Shown: in pieces, positions 1 through 10,100 of the stretch
Numbering within the stretch: the stretch's first letter is position 1
Layout: every line of letters starts with the position of its first letter
DNA from: Cacconaster sp045114175
GTDB lineage: Bacteria > Bacteroidota > Bacteroidia > Bacteroidales > UBA932
DNA length: 64,000 nt
Reading direction: 5' to 3'
NCBI GenBank assembly: GCA_045114175.1
Contig: JBGUJZ010000006.1
Span: forward strand, 1 to 64,000
The notes under the pieces: generated by a model
The model's input: the letters and a program-made list of their open reading frames with translations, nothing else
Told to the model about the DNA's origin: nothing
Database searches by the model: none
Position numbers and translations under genes: made by a program

Positions 1-103
1 TCCAAAGCCAAATGACGCAGGAGACGCTGGGAGGGACGGAGCGAACAAAGTGAGCGGAGCCCCGAGGGAGCAAAGCTCCCGGGCCGCGGAGCGTGGCAGG
101 CGA

Positions 104-1585
104 TTATCGGCGGAGCAGGGAGCGGAGGAGACCGGAGTACTTCAAGGTGAAGAAGCAGTAGGCGGCCAGGAGGATGGTGTTGAGCGCAAGCTGCAGGACG
201 AGACCCCAGGTGGAGTCGATGGCGGCGCCCAGACGGGCGGTCAGCAGCGACAATCCATAGAGGGCGACGGCGAGAACCACGAAGAAAGCGATCTGCTTGA
301 GGTCGTAGGGAATCGGGTAGCGCTTCTGGCCGATCAGCCAGGAGAGCAGCATGGCGGTGCCATAGCCGGCGAGTCCGCCCCAAGCGCAGGCCCAGTAGCC
401 AATGCGCGGCACGAAAATCACGTTGACCGCAATCATCACAGCCGCCCCGATAGCGCTCATGATAGCACCCCAGTGGGTCTGGTCGCTCAGTTTATACCAG
501 AACGACAGATTGAAGTAGATGCCCATGAAAATCTCCGCCACCATCACGATGGGCACCACCCCGAGCCCCTCCCAGTAACCCGGCTGCACAAAGTGGCGCA
601 GCATCGGCATATAGAACATCACCGCCAGGAAGGCGATGGCCGAGAAGAGCACAAAGTATTTCATGCCGTCCGCCAGCGTTTCGGGACTGTTGCGGTCGCG
701 GCTGCCGTTGAAAACGATAGGCTCGTAGGCATAGCGGAAAGCCTGGGTGAGCAACGCCATAATCATCGCGATCTTCACGCAGGCGCCGTAGATGCCCAGC
801 TGAACGCGACCCTCCGGCCCCGGCATCAGGTACGGGAAGAGAATCTTGTCGGCCACCTGGTTGAGGATCCCCACCAGCGAGAGAATCAGCAGTGGCCAGG
901 TATAGCGCAGCATCCGGCGGGCCAGCGCACCGTCGAAACGGTAGCCCAGACCGCGCAGCTCCTGACGGAAGCCCAGGAAGACGCCCGCCGTGCAGAGCAG
1001 GTTGGCAAAGAAGATCAGCCCCACACCGCCGTCGAACCGCAGGAAAATCTCATTCAGCGCCGGGACAGCCGGCATCAAGAAGAAGATAAAGAGGTTCAGC
1101 AGAACGTTCGGGATGATGAAGCAGAACTTCAGCGTCATGAACTTGATGGGCCGGCGCTGCTGCCGCAGACGCGAGAACATGATGGCCTGGAAGGCATCCA
1201 TCGCCACGATCAGCGCCATACAGCCGATATATTCCGGATGGGTGGCATAGCCCATCGCTCCCGCGATCGGGCCGAGCAGCGCGAAGACCGCCACCAAAAA
1301 GAAGAGGCAGACGCCGCCTACCAGTTTCAGGGTGGTGCCGTAAACCCGGTCAGGATCCTCCCCGTCCTTGTTGGAGAAGCGGAAAAGGGTAGTCTCCATG
1401 CCAAAGGTCAACAACGCCAGCAACAGCGCCGTGTAGGCATAGAGGTTGGAAACGATGCCATAACCGCCGGAACCTGCGGCAATCCGGTAGGTGTGCACCG
1501 GCACCAGCAGGTAGTTCAGAAAGCGCCCTACGATGCTGCTGAGCCCGTAGATGGCGGTATCCTTCAAAAGCGATTTAAGGTTCAT
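104..1585 (-). CDS. Polysaccharide biosynthesis flippase (Wzx/MATE-like)
   Basis: Predicted inner-membrane lipid-linked oligosaccharide flippase of the polysaccharide biosynthesis (MOP superfamily) group, 493 residues, the usual length. It opens with MNLKSLLKDTAIYGLSSIVG, the cytoplasmic start typical of this family, followed by about 12-14 hydrophobic segments spread over the whole protein and a short basic C-terminus (LLRSLLRR). The ATG at 1585 lies 25 bases after the stop of the DUF2723 gene on the same strand, so the two are probably one transcript. In the Bacteroidetes such flippases sit in many surface-glycan contexts, and no glycosyltransferase is visible here to fix the substrate. Family call is firm; the cargo is unknown. 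Confidence 0.85.
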   Translation of the reverse strand: MNLKSLLKDTAIYGLSSIVGRFLNYLLVPVHTYRIAAGSGGYGIVSNLYAYTALLLALLTFGMETTLFRFSNKDGEDPDRVYGTTLKLVGGVCLFFLVAVFALLGPIAGAMGYATHPEYIGCMALIVAMDAFQAIMFSRLRQQRRPIKFMTLKFCFIIPNVLLNLFIFFLMPAVPALNEIFLRFDGGVGLIFFANLLCTAGVFLGFRQELRGLGYRFDGALARRMLRYTWPLLILSLVGILNQVADKILFPYLMPGPEGRVQLGIYGACVKIAMIMALLTQAFRYAYEPIVFNGSRDRNSPETLADGMKYFVLFSAIAFLAVMFYMPMLRHFVQPGYWEGLGVVPIVMVAEIFMGIYFNLSFWYKLSDQTHWGAIMSAIGAAVMIAVNVIFVPRIGYWACAWGGLAGYGTAMLLSWLIGQKRYPIPYDLKQIAFFVVLAVALYGLSLLTARLGAAIDSTWGLVLQLALNTILLAAYCFFTLKYSGLLRSLLRR

Positions 1586-1610
1586 CGTAAGCGTTTCAGG
1601 GCTTCAACAA

Positions 1611-4600
1611 TCAGTTCATCTTCAGCGCCGCATAAAGGCGATCTTGGAAGGCGGCCGCCTCCTCGGTCAAGCCGGCGGCATCCACCGTCTGAACCAGGTA
1701 CGAAATGTAATTGAAGTTATCTTCAGCGGCCTTGTTCGAGAGCGGAGCACCCCGGAAATCCTGTGCAAAATAGCAGAGGGCCTTGATGGATTCATCCAGG
1801 AACTGCTCTGCAATGGCCAGCGCCTTCTCCTTTGCTCCACAGCGGAAATAGCAATCCACCATACGCAGCAGGGCGTATTCGTTGACACTCCGAAGCCAGG
1901 AGATATTGTACGGGAAGTTGGTCGGCGGCAGCATCTCCACGCAACGGTCGAGCACGTTGAGCGCCTTTTCCACATCGCCGCGCTCATAGAGATCCTCGGC
2001 AATCACCGTGAAGAAATCGCGCATCGGCACGACAGCCTCAAAGGTGTAGATGTTCTGGTAATCGTAGAAGACGTTATCCTTGGCGAGCGACTCGAGCGCA
2101 TAGACATTCATGATGCGGTCGTACATCAGGTCCAGATCTATGTACTCCTTGTCGCGCGAATTGCCGGTCGGAATCGGCACCAGCTTGTAGCAGAAGCCGT
2201 TGTACTGGGTCCACTGATCCAGTCCGAGGTGAACGTCCGCATTCGGAACCACATAATAGATGGGGCGGTCCCACTCATAGTTGGCCAGGATATCCAGGAT
2301 GATGAGGTCCACCTTGCCGATGCGGTCCGCATCGATATTCAGCTCCACATAATCGGCCACGCGGTCCATATCCTCCTCAGGAACAATCTTGTACTTGCGG
2401 ACATTCTCCTTGTTGACCTTGACCAGCAGCTTCTTGGCCGGGATAAAGTCGGTCTTGCCGTCGGAGAGCTTGAACTTGGGATTCTTGAAGATAGCCATCG
2501 CCTCCGAAGCCAGGATGGGCCTGTCAATCAGGTTGGCCACATACGGGAAGTCGTTGGTACCGTAGAGATATTGGATGCGATCGATATCGATGGGCAGCGG
2601 AGCGGACTCGTACTGACGGCGCTTCATCTGGTCTATGTACCAGTCGGTGCCGAGCAGCGAGGTGTTGACAATTCGGATATCGGTGCGGATATTCTCCACC
2701 TCCTGCGCATACCAGAGCGGGAAGGTATCGTTGTCTCCGTGAGTGATAATCAGCGCGTTGCTGTCGCAACTCATCAGATGGTTGTAGGCCATGTCGCGGC
2801 AGGTATAGCGGCCGCTGCGATCGTGGTCGTCCCAGTTCTGGCAACCCATCAGCACCGGGATGCAGAGTCCGAGGGCGGCAGCCAGCGATGCGGTCAGCAG
2901 CCCCTTTTCATCCTTCTTGAAGAGCTTCTCCAACCCTTCGCGAAGCCCCATCACGCCCAGGCCAATCCAGAGGGCAAAGACATAGAACGAACCCGCATAG
3001 GCGTAGTCGCGCTCGCGCACCTGGAACGGCGGCTGGTTCAGATAGAGTACGATGGCGATACCCGTCAGGAAGAAGAGCAGCACGGTGACCCAGCCACCCC
3101 GGCCGTCGTGACGAATCTGGAAGAAGAGACCCAGCAGGCCGAGCAGCAACGGCAGGAAGAAGTAATGGTTCTTACCCTTGTTGTGCGCCAGGATATCCGG
3201 CCCGATGCTCTGGTCGCCCAGGCGGGCCTTGTCCAAGAAGCCGATACCGCTCTCCCAGTTGCCGTGGATCTTGTCGCCCGGCACCTGACCGTGGAAGTCG
3301 TTCTGCCGGCCCACAAAGTTCCAGAGGAAGTAGCGGACATACATGTAATCTATCTGATAGTCAAAGAAGAAGCGCAGGTTATCGCCGAAGCTCGGCATCT
3401 GTACCACCTGCATCTCGTTGCCCACGCGGACGCGTTTGGTCTTCTTGTGCTTTGCATAACCGTCATAGAACTGTTTGTGACGCTCGTCGAAGGAACTCCA
3501 CATGCGCGGGAAGAGCATTTTGGCCTGCGGAGCATAGACGGGAACCAGGTTTTCTGCCTGATAGTAGCGGCCGTTCAGCGGGGTCCAGTATTTCTTGACA
3601 TCCACCTCGTACGGGGAGTTATAGGTCTGGCCGTAGATGAGCGGCGAAGAGCCGTACTGCTCGCGCTGCAGGTAGCGCACCAGCGTGTAGGGGTTATCGG
3701 GCTGATACTCGTTGGTAGGCGTATTGGCGGTGGAGCGGATGACCGTCACGCAGAAGGTGGAATAGCCGATGATGAAGACCGTGAGGCAGAGCACGATGGT
3801 GTGCCAGACGGGCTTCTCGCGACGGCGCAGAAGCCGCATGGTCAGGAAGCAGGCGGTCAGCAGCAGGATCAGGAAAATGGCCGCGCCAGTGTTGTACGGC
3901 GCGCCGAACCCGTTCACGAAGATGCGGTCAAAGAAGGCCGTCAGCTTGGGCAGATACGGGATCATCACAAAGGTCACAATGGCCACCAGAACGGCCGAAA
4001 GCACCAGGATACCCACATTCTTCCAGAAGGAGATGCGGTCGTTGCGGTACTTGTAAAAGACGATGAAGACCATCGGAGCCAGGGTCAGCAGGTTGAGCAG
4101 GTGCACACCCACCGAGAGACCCATCAGGAAGGAGATCAGCACCAGCCAGCGCAATGCATAAGGCTGGTCGGCCTGCTCCTCCCATTTGAGGATGGCCCAG
4201 AAGACCACCGCGGTATAGAGGCTCGACATGGCATAGACCTCGCCCTCCACCGCGGAAAACCAGAAGGTATCGGAAAAACAGTAGGCCATCGCCCCCACCA
4301 CGCCTGCGGCGAGCAGGGTGATTGCGTTGCCCAGGGTCAGCTCCTTCCCGCGGAGAACCAGAATCCGTCGGCCAAAATGGACGATGGTCAGGTAGAGGAA
4401 GAAGATGGTCAAGGCCGAGCAGAGGGCGCTCATCGCATTGACGGCGGCCGCTGCGTGTTCAGGCGAGGTGAACATCGTGAAGAAACGGCCAAAGAGGTTG
4501 AAGGTGGGGTTTCCCGGAGGGTGGCCCACTTCAAGTTTATAGGAAGATGCGATAAATTCTCCGCAATCCCAGAAGCTGGCGGAAGGTTCGATGGTCAGCA

Positions 4601-4676
4601 GATAGACCAGCGAGGAGAGGGCCAGCACGACGAGGGATACCAGGTTGTTGAGGCGGCGGAACTTCTGTTTGTCCAT
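1611..4676 (-). CDS. DUF2723 multi-pass membrane protein with C-terminal TPR-like region
   Basis: About 1021 residues. The N-terminal half is a multi-pass membrane domain of the DUF2723 family (a GT-C-like fold, often annotated protein O-mannosyltransferase-like), beginning at the conserved block with SFWDCGEFIASSYKLEVGHP. The C-terminal part is soluble, and its last ~120 residues look like helical TPR-type repeats (ERGDVEKALNVLDRC, GAKEKALAIAEQF). The frame stays open upstream to 5345, but that stretch is the shadow of the opposite-strand genes. The ATG at 4676 directly precedes the hydrophobic start and sits 18 bases after a good -7 box. A role in surface glycan or protein glycosylation is family inference only. 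Confidence 0.85.
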   Translation of the reverse strand: MDKQKFRRLNNLVSLVVLALSSLVYLLTIEPSASFWDCGEFIASSYKLEVGHPPGNPTFNLFGRFFTMFTSPEHAAAAVNAMSALCSALTIFFLYLTIVHFGRRILVLRGKELTLGNAITLLAAGVVGAMAYCFSDTFWFSAVEGEVYAMSSLYTAVVFWAILKWEEQADQPYALRWLVLISFLMGLSVGVHLLNLLTLAPMVFIVFYKYRNDRISFWKNVGILVLSAVLVAIVTFVMIPYLPKLTAFFDRIFVNGFGAPYNTGAAIFLILLLTACFLTMRLLRRREKPVWHTIVLCLTVFIIGYSTFCVTVIRSTANTPTNEYQPDNPYTLVRYLQREQYGSSPLIYGQTYNSPYEVDVKKYWTPLNGRYYQAENLVPVYAPQAKMLFPRMWSSFDERHKQFYDGYAKHKKTKRVRVGNEMQVVQMPSFGDNLRFFFDYQIDYMYVRYFLWNFVGRQNDFHGQVPGDKIHGNWESGIGFLDKARLGDQSIGPDILAHNKGKNHYFFLPLLLGLLGLFFQIRHDGRGGWVTVLLFFLTGIAIVLYLNQPPFQVRERDYAYAGSFYVFALWIGLGVMGLREGLEKLFKKDEKGLLTASLAAALGLCIPVLMGCQNWDDHDRSGRYTCRDMAYNHLMSCDSNALIITHGDNDTFPLWYAQEVENIRTDIRIVNTSLLGTDWYIDQMKRRQYESAPLPIDIDRIQYLYGTNDFPYVANLIDRPILASEAMAIFKNPKFKLSDGKTDFIPAKKLLVKVNKENVRKYKIVPEEDMDRVADYVELNIDADRIGKVDLIILDILANYEWDRPIYYVVPNADVHLGLDQWTQYNGFCYKLVPIPTGNSRDKEYIDLDLMYDRIMNVYALESLAKDNVFYDYQNIYTFEAVVPMRDFFTVIAEDLYERGDVEKALNVLDRCVEMLPPTNFPYNISWLRSVNEYALLRMVDCYFRCGAKEKALAIAEQFLDESIKALCYFAQDFRGAPLSNKAAEDNFNYISYLVQTVDAAGLTEEAAAFQDRLYAALKMN

Positions 4677-4694
4677 ATTACGAGTATAAGTATG

Positions 4695-4702
4695 CAAATA
4701 TA
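4695..4702 (-). promoter_or_regulatory. Promoter -7 box for DUF2723/flippase operon
   Basis: TATATTTG on the minus strand matches the Bacteroidetes TAnnTTTG -7 consensus exactly and lies 18 bases before the ATG at 4676. It is back to back with the plus-strand promoter at 4734-4741. Confidence 0.6.
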
Positions 4703-4733
4703 GATAAAAATAGCGGCATTCCTGCTTTTTCGC

Positions 4734-4741
4734 TAACTTTG
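4734..4741 (+). promoter_or_regulatory. Promoter -7 box for SUI1-DUF4271 operon
   Basis: TAACTTTG matches TAnnTTTG and lies 25 bases before the ATG at 4767. I see no clear TTTG -33 element at the expected distance. Confidence 0.6.
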
Positions 4742-4766
4742 CGACTCCAAACAAGAATCGTACCCG

Positions 4767-5111
4767 ATGGCTGGAAACGACTGGAAAGAGCGGCTCGGAG
4801 TGGTTTATTCCACCAATCCCGACTATGCTTACGAGACGTCCGCGGTGGAGGAGGCTGAAACCCTTCCGCCGGAGCGCCAGAAGTTGCTCGTGGGGATTGA
4901 CCGGCGCAACCGCGGCGGCAAGCAGGTGACGCTCGTTTCGGGATTCGTGGGTCGCGAAGAGGACCTCTCCGCACTTGCCAAGACCCTCAAGACGCGCTGC
5001 GGCGTGGGCGGAGCGGCCAAGGATGGGGAAATCCTGATCCAGGGCGATTTCCGCGACCGCGTGCTGCAGTTGCTGCTCGCCATGGGGTACAAAGCCAAAA
5101 GAAGCAATTAG
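4767..5111 (+). CDS. SUI1/eIF1-like translation initiation factor (YciH family)
   Basis: A 114-residue cytoplasmic protein with a C-terminal SUI1 domain. The signature runs from RRNRGGKQVTLVSGF through the acidic/Leu segment to KTRCGVGGAAKDGEILIQGD and the terminal RVLQLLLAMGYKAKRSN, closely matching bacterial YciH-type proteins (eIF1 homologues thought to bind the 30S subunit). The first ~35 residues are a variable extension. The next gene starts 3 bases after the stop, so it is co-transcribed with the DUF4271 protein. Confidence 0.9.
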   Translation: MAGNDWKERLGVVYSTNPDYAYETSAVEEAETLPPERQKLLVGIDRRNRGGKQVTLVSGFVGREEDLSALAKTLKTRCGVGGAAKDGEILIQGDFRDRVLQLLLAMGYKAKRSN

Positions 5112-5114
5112 ACC

Positions 5115-5714
5115 ATGTCCGCCCCCGAAGTTCCCTGGGTGGCACTGGTGCTGGTTGCACTCTGCTTCCCCTTCCTGACCAACATTCTGCAAGCCATCGG
5201 CGGCAGCTTCGCGATGCTCTTCTCCGAGGCGCGGCGGCGCGAACTGGTCTGCCGCATCAATTTCAAGCAGTCGGTGGACGTGGCCTACATCCTCTTTATC
5301 CCGACCTATGCGTTGGTGCTCTTTCTCTCGGGCGTGAGTCCGCACAGCTTCTGGCGGATCCTTGGCGTGCTGGTGGGATGGGCGGTGCTCCGCGAGGTGA
5401 TTCTCTTCTTCCTGCGGCGCCGTTCCGGCGATCCGACCACGGCCGATACGGGCCGGTTTTTCCGCTCCATTTTCGTGCTTTGCACCCTCTTTTCGCTGCC
5501 GGTAGCCCTGCTTCCGTGGCTGGCGCCCAGCTGGGTTCCGGGGATGAGTTCCGTGGTGGTCGCGGCAGTGGCCGGAATTTCCCTATTGACTTATATTTAT
5601 AAGAGTTACAAGGCTTTTCTTTCACCAAAGTTTTCGCATATCTCAAGCTTTTTGTATCTTTGCGGCCTTGATTTATTACCCATAGTGGTGGTTGTAACAT
5701 TATTAGTGCAGTAA
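5115..5714 (+). CDS. DUF4271 family membrane protein
   Basis: 199 residues with about six hydrophobic segments, starting at ATG 5115 three bases after the SUI1 gene. It matches the DUF4271 family by composition and by position, since these proteins are commonly encoded directly before hemD in Bacteroidetes. The C-terminal segment (SSFLYLCGLDLLPIVVVVTLL) resembles the family's conserved end. The biochemical function is unknown. The 3' part of the gene carries an internal promoter for hemD. Confidence 0.75.
   Translation: MSAPEVPWVALVLVALCFPFLTNILQAIGGSFAMLFSEARRRELVCRINFKQSVDVAYILFIPTYALVLFLSGVSPHSFWRILGVLVGWAVLREVILFFLRRRSGDPTTADTGRFFRSIFVLCTLFSLPVALLPWLAPSWVPGMSSVVVAAVAGISLLTYIYKSYKAFLSPKFSHISSFLYLCGLDLLPIVVVVTLLVQ
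5655..5662 (+). promoter_or_regulatory. Internal promoter -7 box for hemD
   Basis: TATCTTTG within the end of the DUF4271 gene, 55 bases before the hemD ATG at 5718. It would allow hemD-rnpA-yidD to be transcribed apart from the upstream genes. Confidence 0.5.
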
Positions 5715-5717
5715 AAC

Positions 5718-6461
5718 ATGGGCATTCAGAAGATTCTCATTTCCCAACAGGTTCCCGCAGCCGGCGCCGGAACGCCGTACGACGACCTGATCCAACAATA
5801 TGACCTGACGATCGATTATCGTCCCTTCTTCCGGGCTGAACCCCTCTCCGTGCGCGAATTCCGCGCCCAGCACCTGGCGATTCTCGACTATACGGCCATC
5901 GTTTTCTCCTCCAAGCTGGCGATCGACGCCTTCTTCCACATCTGCGAAGAGACCAAGACCGTGATTCCCGACACGATGAAGTATTTCTGCTCGTCGGAAA
6001 GCATTGCCGTCTATCTGCAGAAGTATATCGTCTATCGCAAGCGCAAGATTTTCTACGGCGAGAACTCGCTGGCCTCCATCATTCCCATCGCATCGCTGCC
6101 CAAGCACCGCAACGAGAAGTTCCTCGTTACGGCCACCGGCGCGCTCCGCGAATCGGTCCGCCAGCTCTTCCTGAACGCCAAGCTGGACTGCACGGGTGTG
6201 GTGCTCGTCAAGACGGTCAGCAACGACCTCTCCAACCTGTCGCTGGAGGATTATGACATGGTCATCTTCTACAGCCCGGCAGACATCCGCTCCCTGAGCG
6301 AAAACTTCCCGGATTTCAAGGCCGGGAAGCCCCTCTTTGCCACCTTCGGCCCTGCTACGGCAAAGGCCCTCAAGGAGGCTGGCTATGCCATCGAGATCGA
6401 GGCGCCCACGCCGGTGACCCCGTCCATGGTAGATGCACTCAAGCGCTATCTGGCGAAGTAA
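5718..6461 (+). CDS. hemD: Uroporphyrinogen-III synthase
   Basis: 247 residues. Cyclises hydroxymethylbilane to uroporphyrinogen III in haem/corrin biosynthesis. The sequence has the two-lobed HemD pattern, with a conserved FSSKLAIDAFF in the first lobe and FATFGPATAKALKEAGY near the C-terminus, which is the best conserved HemD element (T/G..TA.AL...G). HemD proteins diverge strongly, so the call also rests on the DUF4271-hemD-rnpA-yidD order seen in Bacteroidetes. Start ATG 5718 overlaps nothing and follows the DUF4271 stop by three bases. Confidence 0.88.
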   Translation: MGIQKILISQQVPAAGAGTPYDDLIQQYDLTIDYRPFFRAEPLSVREFRAQHLAILDYTAIVFSSKLAIDAFFHICEETKTVIPDTMKYFCSSESIAVYLQKYIVYRKRKIFYGENSLASIIPIASLPKHRNEKFLVTATGALRESVRQLFLNAKLDCTGVVLVKTVSNDLSNLSLEDYDMVIFYSPADIRSLSENFPDFKAGKPLFATFGPATAKALKEAGYAIEIEAPTPVTPSMVDALKRYLAK

Positions 6462-6476
6462 TCGCCGGGAGGTCTG

Positions 6477-6887
6477 ATGGAAACCACCGGCCGGTTCACC
6501 CTGCCCCGCACCCATATCCTTCGCAGCAAGACGGATATCGACGCACTGTTGGAGCGTGGGGCCGTGCTGTTCCGGTACCCGATTAAAGCGTATTATCTGG
6601 ATCGGGAGACGTCCGATCAGGTCGGGTTCTCGCGGATGATGGTTTCGGTGCCCAAGCGCAACTTCAAGCGGGCCGTGAAGCGCAATCTGCTGAAGCGGCG
6701 CGTCCGCGAGGCGTGGCGCCTCAACAGCGGCCTGCTCGGTGATCGGCAGGTTGATATCCTTTTCGTATATTTGGGACGTGAAATCGAACGCTATGACCGA
6801 ATCGAAGCAACCCTCACCGGCATCCTCCGCTTTCTGGCTGCGCACCCTGCGCAAGGTAGCGGCGTACCCGTTGATTCTGCTCGTTAG
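6477..6887 (+). CDS. rnpA: Ribonuclease P protein component
   Basis: 136 residues. It assists the RNase P RNA in maturing tRNA 5' ends. The family signature RNLLKRRVREAW is at residues 69-80, preceded by MMVSVPKRNFKRAV, the usual basic RNA-binding face. It lies 15 bases after hemD. Its 3' end overlaps the yidD gene by 95 bases in another frame, an arrangement known for rnpA/yidD pairs. rpmH is not adjacent. Confidence 0.93.
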   Translation: METTGRFTLPRTHILRSKTDIDALLERGAVLFRYPIKAYYLDRETSDQVGFSRMMVSVPKRNFKRAVKRNLLKRRVREAWRLNSGLLGDRQVDILFVYLGREIERYDRIEATLTGILRFLAAHPAQGSGVPVDSAR

Positions 6888-7068
6888 ATTCTATCAGGTC
6901 TGCATTTCCCCGCTGAAGACCCCTTCTTGCCGGTTTACCCCGACCTGCTCGCAGTATGCCCTGGAGGCGCTGCGCAAGTATGGTCCTTTCAAGGGCGGCT
7001 GGCTGGCCCTGCGCCGCATTCTCCGCTGCCATCCGCTCGGCGGTTCCGGCTACGATCCCGTACCTTAA
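6793..7068 (+). CDS. yidD: Membrane protein insertion efficiency factor YidD
   Basis: 91 residues from the ATG at 6793. It contains the full YidD signature: LVRFYQVCISPL, then CRFTPTCSQYALEAL, GPFKGGWLALRRILRCHP and the terminal GGSGYDPVP. YidD is a small membrane-associated factor that assists YidC-dependent insertion. The frame is open further upstream (to 6739), but this start gives the usual length. The gene begins inside rnpA, so translation is probably coupled. Confidence 0.93.
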   Translation: MTESKQPSPASSAFWLRTLRKVAAYPLILLVRFYQVCISPLKTPSCRFTPTCSQYALEALRKYGPFKGGWLALRRILRCHPLGGSGYDPVP

Positions 7069-7072
7069 ATGA

Positions 7073-7106
7073 TAAAAAAAGAGGCACCCGCGCGGGCGCC
7101 TCTTTT
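7073..7106. terminator. Bidirectional intrinsic terminator between yidD and secDF
   Basis: A GC-rich stem pairs GAGGC-A-CCC (7081-7089) with GGG-C-GCCTC (7094-7102), with one internal A/C mismatch. It is preceded by seven A and followed by TTTT, so it can act for both convergent genes. Confidence 0.8.
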
Positions 7107-7123
7107 ACGTTGCAAGCAATCGC

Positions 7124-10100
7124 TTACTTCTTAGCCTTGGCAGCCTTCTTCATGTTCAGGTCGTACATGATCGGCGTACCGATGAAGAGGGAAGCGTAGG
7201 TACCGACCAGGACACCGAGGGTCAGCGCCACTGCAAAACCGCGGATGCTTTCGCCGCCGAAGATGGCGATGGAGAGCAGCACGACGAGCGTGGAGACGGA
7301 GGTGTTGATGGTACGCGACAGCGTGCTGTTCAGAGCCTCGTTGATGTTCTGCTTCAGGTCACGCTTCGGATAGAGTGCCTTGTACTCGCGGATACGGTCG
7401 AAGATGACCACGTTGTCGTTGATCGAGTAACCGATGATGGTCAGCACGGCAGCGATGAACTGGGCATCGACATCCAGGGTGAACGGCAGGACTCCTGTAA
7501 AGATGGAGAAGAAGCCGATCACGATGATGGCGTTGTGAGCCAGCGAGGTCACACCACCGAGACCGTAGGTCCAGCTCTTGAACCGGATAGCGATGTAGCC
7601 GAAGATGGCGATCAGTGCGAGCACCACGGCAATCACGGCGTCACGCTTGGACTCGCTTGCGATGGATGCATCCACGCGGTCGGATGAGACGATACCGTTC
7701 GGATTGTCGAGCGTAGAGGTGAACTGCTCCAGGGTCAGCGGCGTAGCGAAGAAGTCCTTCAATGCGTCATAGAGTTTAGCCTCGATGAGCTTGTCGGTCT
7801 CGGTCGTCTTGTCGTTGATCAGGTACTTCGTGGTCACGCGCATCTGGCTGGCACCACCGAACTGCTTAACCTCAGCTGCCTCACCGTAAGCTTCGTAGGT
7901 AGCTGCACGCACCTGCTCCGGAGTAACCGGCTGGTCGAAACGAACCACATAGGTACGGCCACCGCTGAAGTCCACACCGTAGGAGAAGCCCTTGGTGAAG
8001 ATGAAGGCGAGGGAGATGGCGATCAGGGTACCGGAGATGATATAGGTCCACTTGCGGGCACCCAGGAAGTTGATCTTGGTGTTCTTGAGGAAGTTCTTCG
8101 TTGCGTTGGTGTAGAACGAGATGTTCTTGCCGCGAGCGAGACGAGCCTCGAAGATCAGGCGGGTGATGAAGATGGAGGTGATCACCGAGGTGATGATACC
8201 GATAACGAGCACGATTGCGAAGCTCTTGACGGTACCGGAACCGAAGATGGCGAGGATCAGACCGGTCAGCAACGTGGTAATCTGGCCGTCGATAATTGCC
8301 GAGTATGCGTTCTTGTAACCGTCGGCGATAGCCAGGCGGAGTGCCTTACCGGCATTGAGTTCCTCCTTGACGCGCTCGTAGATAATCACGTTTGCGTCAA
8401 CGGCCATACCCATCGTCAGCACCAGACCGGCAATACCGGAGAGGGTGAGGACGGCACCGAAGGAAACCAGTGCGCCGAAGAGGAAGAGCACGTTGCAGAG
8501 CAGTGCCACGTCGGCAGCGAGACCTGCACGGCGATAGAAGAGCACCATGTAAACGAGCACCAGCAGGAAGGCGATCAGGAAGGAGATCATACCCGAACGG
8601 ATGGAAGCACCACCGAGGGACGGGCCGACCACCTGCTCCTGAACGATGCGGGCCGGGGTGGAGAGCTTACCGGACTTGAGGACCGTTGCAAGGTCGTCAG
8701 CCTCAGCCTGAGTAAAGTGACCGGTGATCTGCGAGGAGCCGCCGGAGATCTTGCTGTTGACATTCGGATAGGAGTAAACCTGACCGTCCATCACGATAGC
8801 GATCTGGTGACCCACGTTCTGCTCGGTGATCACTTCCCACTTAGCGGAACCGGTGCTGTTCATGGTCATGCTGACCTCAGCCTCACCGCTGATCTGGTTG
8901 TAGTTCACGCGGGCGGAGGTAATCACGCCACCATCCAGAACGGCACCCTTGCCAGCGACGCTCTTCAGAGCGACGAGCTCAAAGTAGGTGTCGGGCTGGA
9001 GGCCTTCAGCGGAATAAGCCTTGAAGCTCCATGCCGGAACGAAGTCGCCCGGGAAAGCCACCTTGGAGTTAGCCAGCCATGCGTTGATGGCAGCGGTGTC
9101 GCGGTAGTGTGCGATACCCAGCAGTGCGGAGTTGCCGCCGAAGAGCTGCAGCTTTGCGAAGAGCGGGTTGGCAGCCGCCATGGTTGCCTCGTCCTGGTTC
9201 TGTGCGGAAGCGGCAGCGAGCTCCTCCTCGATGGAGTTGGTCTCAGCCTTGGGAGCTGCAGCCACCACCTGTGCGCCGGCAGCCACCTGTGCGCGGAGTT
9301 CGTCGTTCAGTTCCTGCAGGTACGGAGCGATCTCCTGATAGGTGTAGGTCTGCCAGAACTCGAGGGATGCGGTACCCTGGAGGAGCTTACGGACACGCTC
9401 CGGCTCCTTCACGCCCGGAAGTTCCACGAGGATGCGGCCGGTACGGGCGATCTTCTGGATGTTGGGCTGGGAAACACCGAACTGGTTGACACGGCGCTCC
9501 ACAACGTTGTAGGAGTTGTTGATCACAGCCTCAGCCTCTTTGTTGAGGAGGGAGATGATCTCTTCGTTGGTTGCACGGGTCTTATTCTTCACATCGCCAC
9601 TGAGCTTGTCGAGGTCGATGTCGAAGGACATGCGCTGCTGCGGGTTGATCTCATCCCAAGCCTCTTTGAAGAGGGAGATGAAGTCCTGGTGCGTCTGGGA
9701 AGCACGCTCGCTGGCAACAGCCATTGCCTGGTTGAACTGGTCCGTGGTCTTCTCGCGTGCGCAGTTGCGAACGAGGTCAGCCAGGTCGAGCTGCAGGGTG
9801 ACGTTCATACCGCCCTTCAGGTCCAGACCGAGGTTCAACTCTTTCTCCTTCACGGCCTTATAGGTATAGCCGAAGTAAACTTTCTTAGCGGAGATTGAAT
9901 CCAGATAAATCTTGTTTGCGGTCGTCTTCACAGAGTCCAGGTAGAATGCCTTGTCCAGGTCGGAGACAGCTGCGAATGCTTCGCTCTGCTCGGTTTCCTT
10001 AACCACATTCTCCGCAAACTTTTTGGCCTTGTTCTCCTGGATGTACGTCACTGCCGTGAAGGACAGCTGGAACAGGCAGGCAAGGCCGATCAGAATTGCC

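Noticed and set aside
61..83. Hairpin GGGAGC-AAA-GCTCCC after the flippase gene as a terminator
   Set aside because: No T tract on either strand; the surrounding GC-rich text is too repetitive to judge at the window edge.
1551..4703. 1050-codon open frame opposite to the DUF2723 gene
   Set aside because: Antisense to a conserved membrane protein; His/Gln/Val-rich with no recognisable family.
4677..5345. 223-residue N-terminal extension of the DUF2723 protein
   Set aside because: Overlaps SUI1 and DUF4271 on the other strand, precedes the natural start, and is upstream of the promoter box at 4695-4702.
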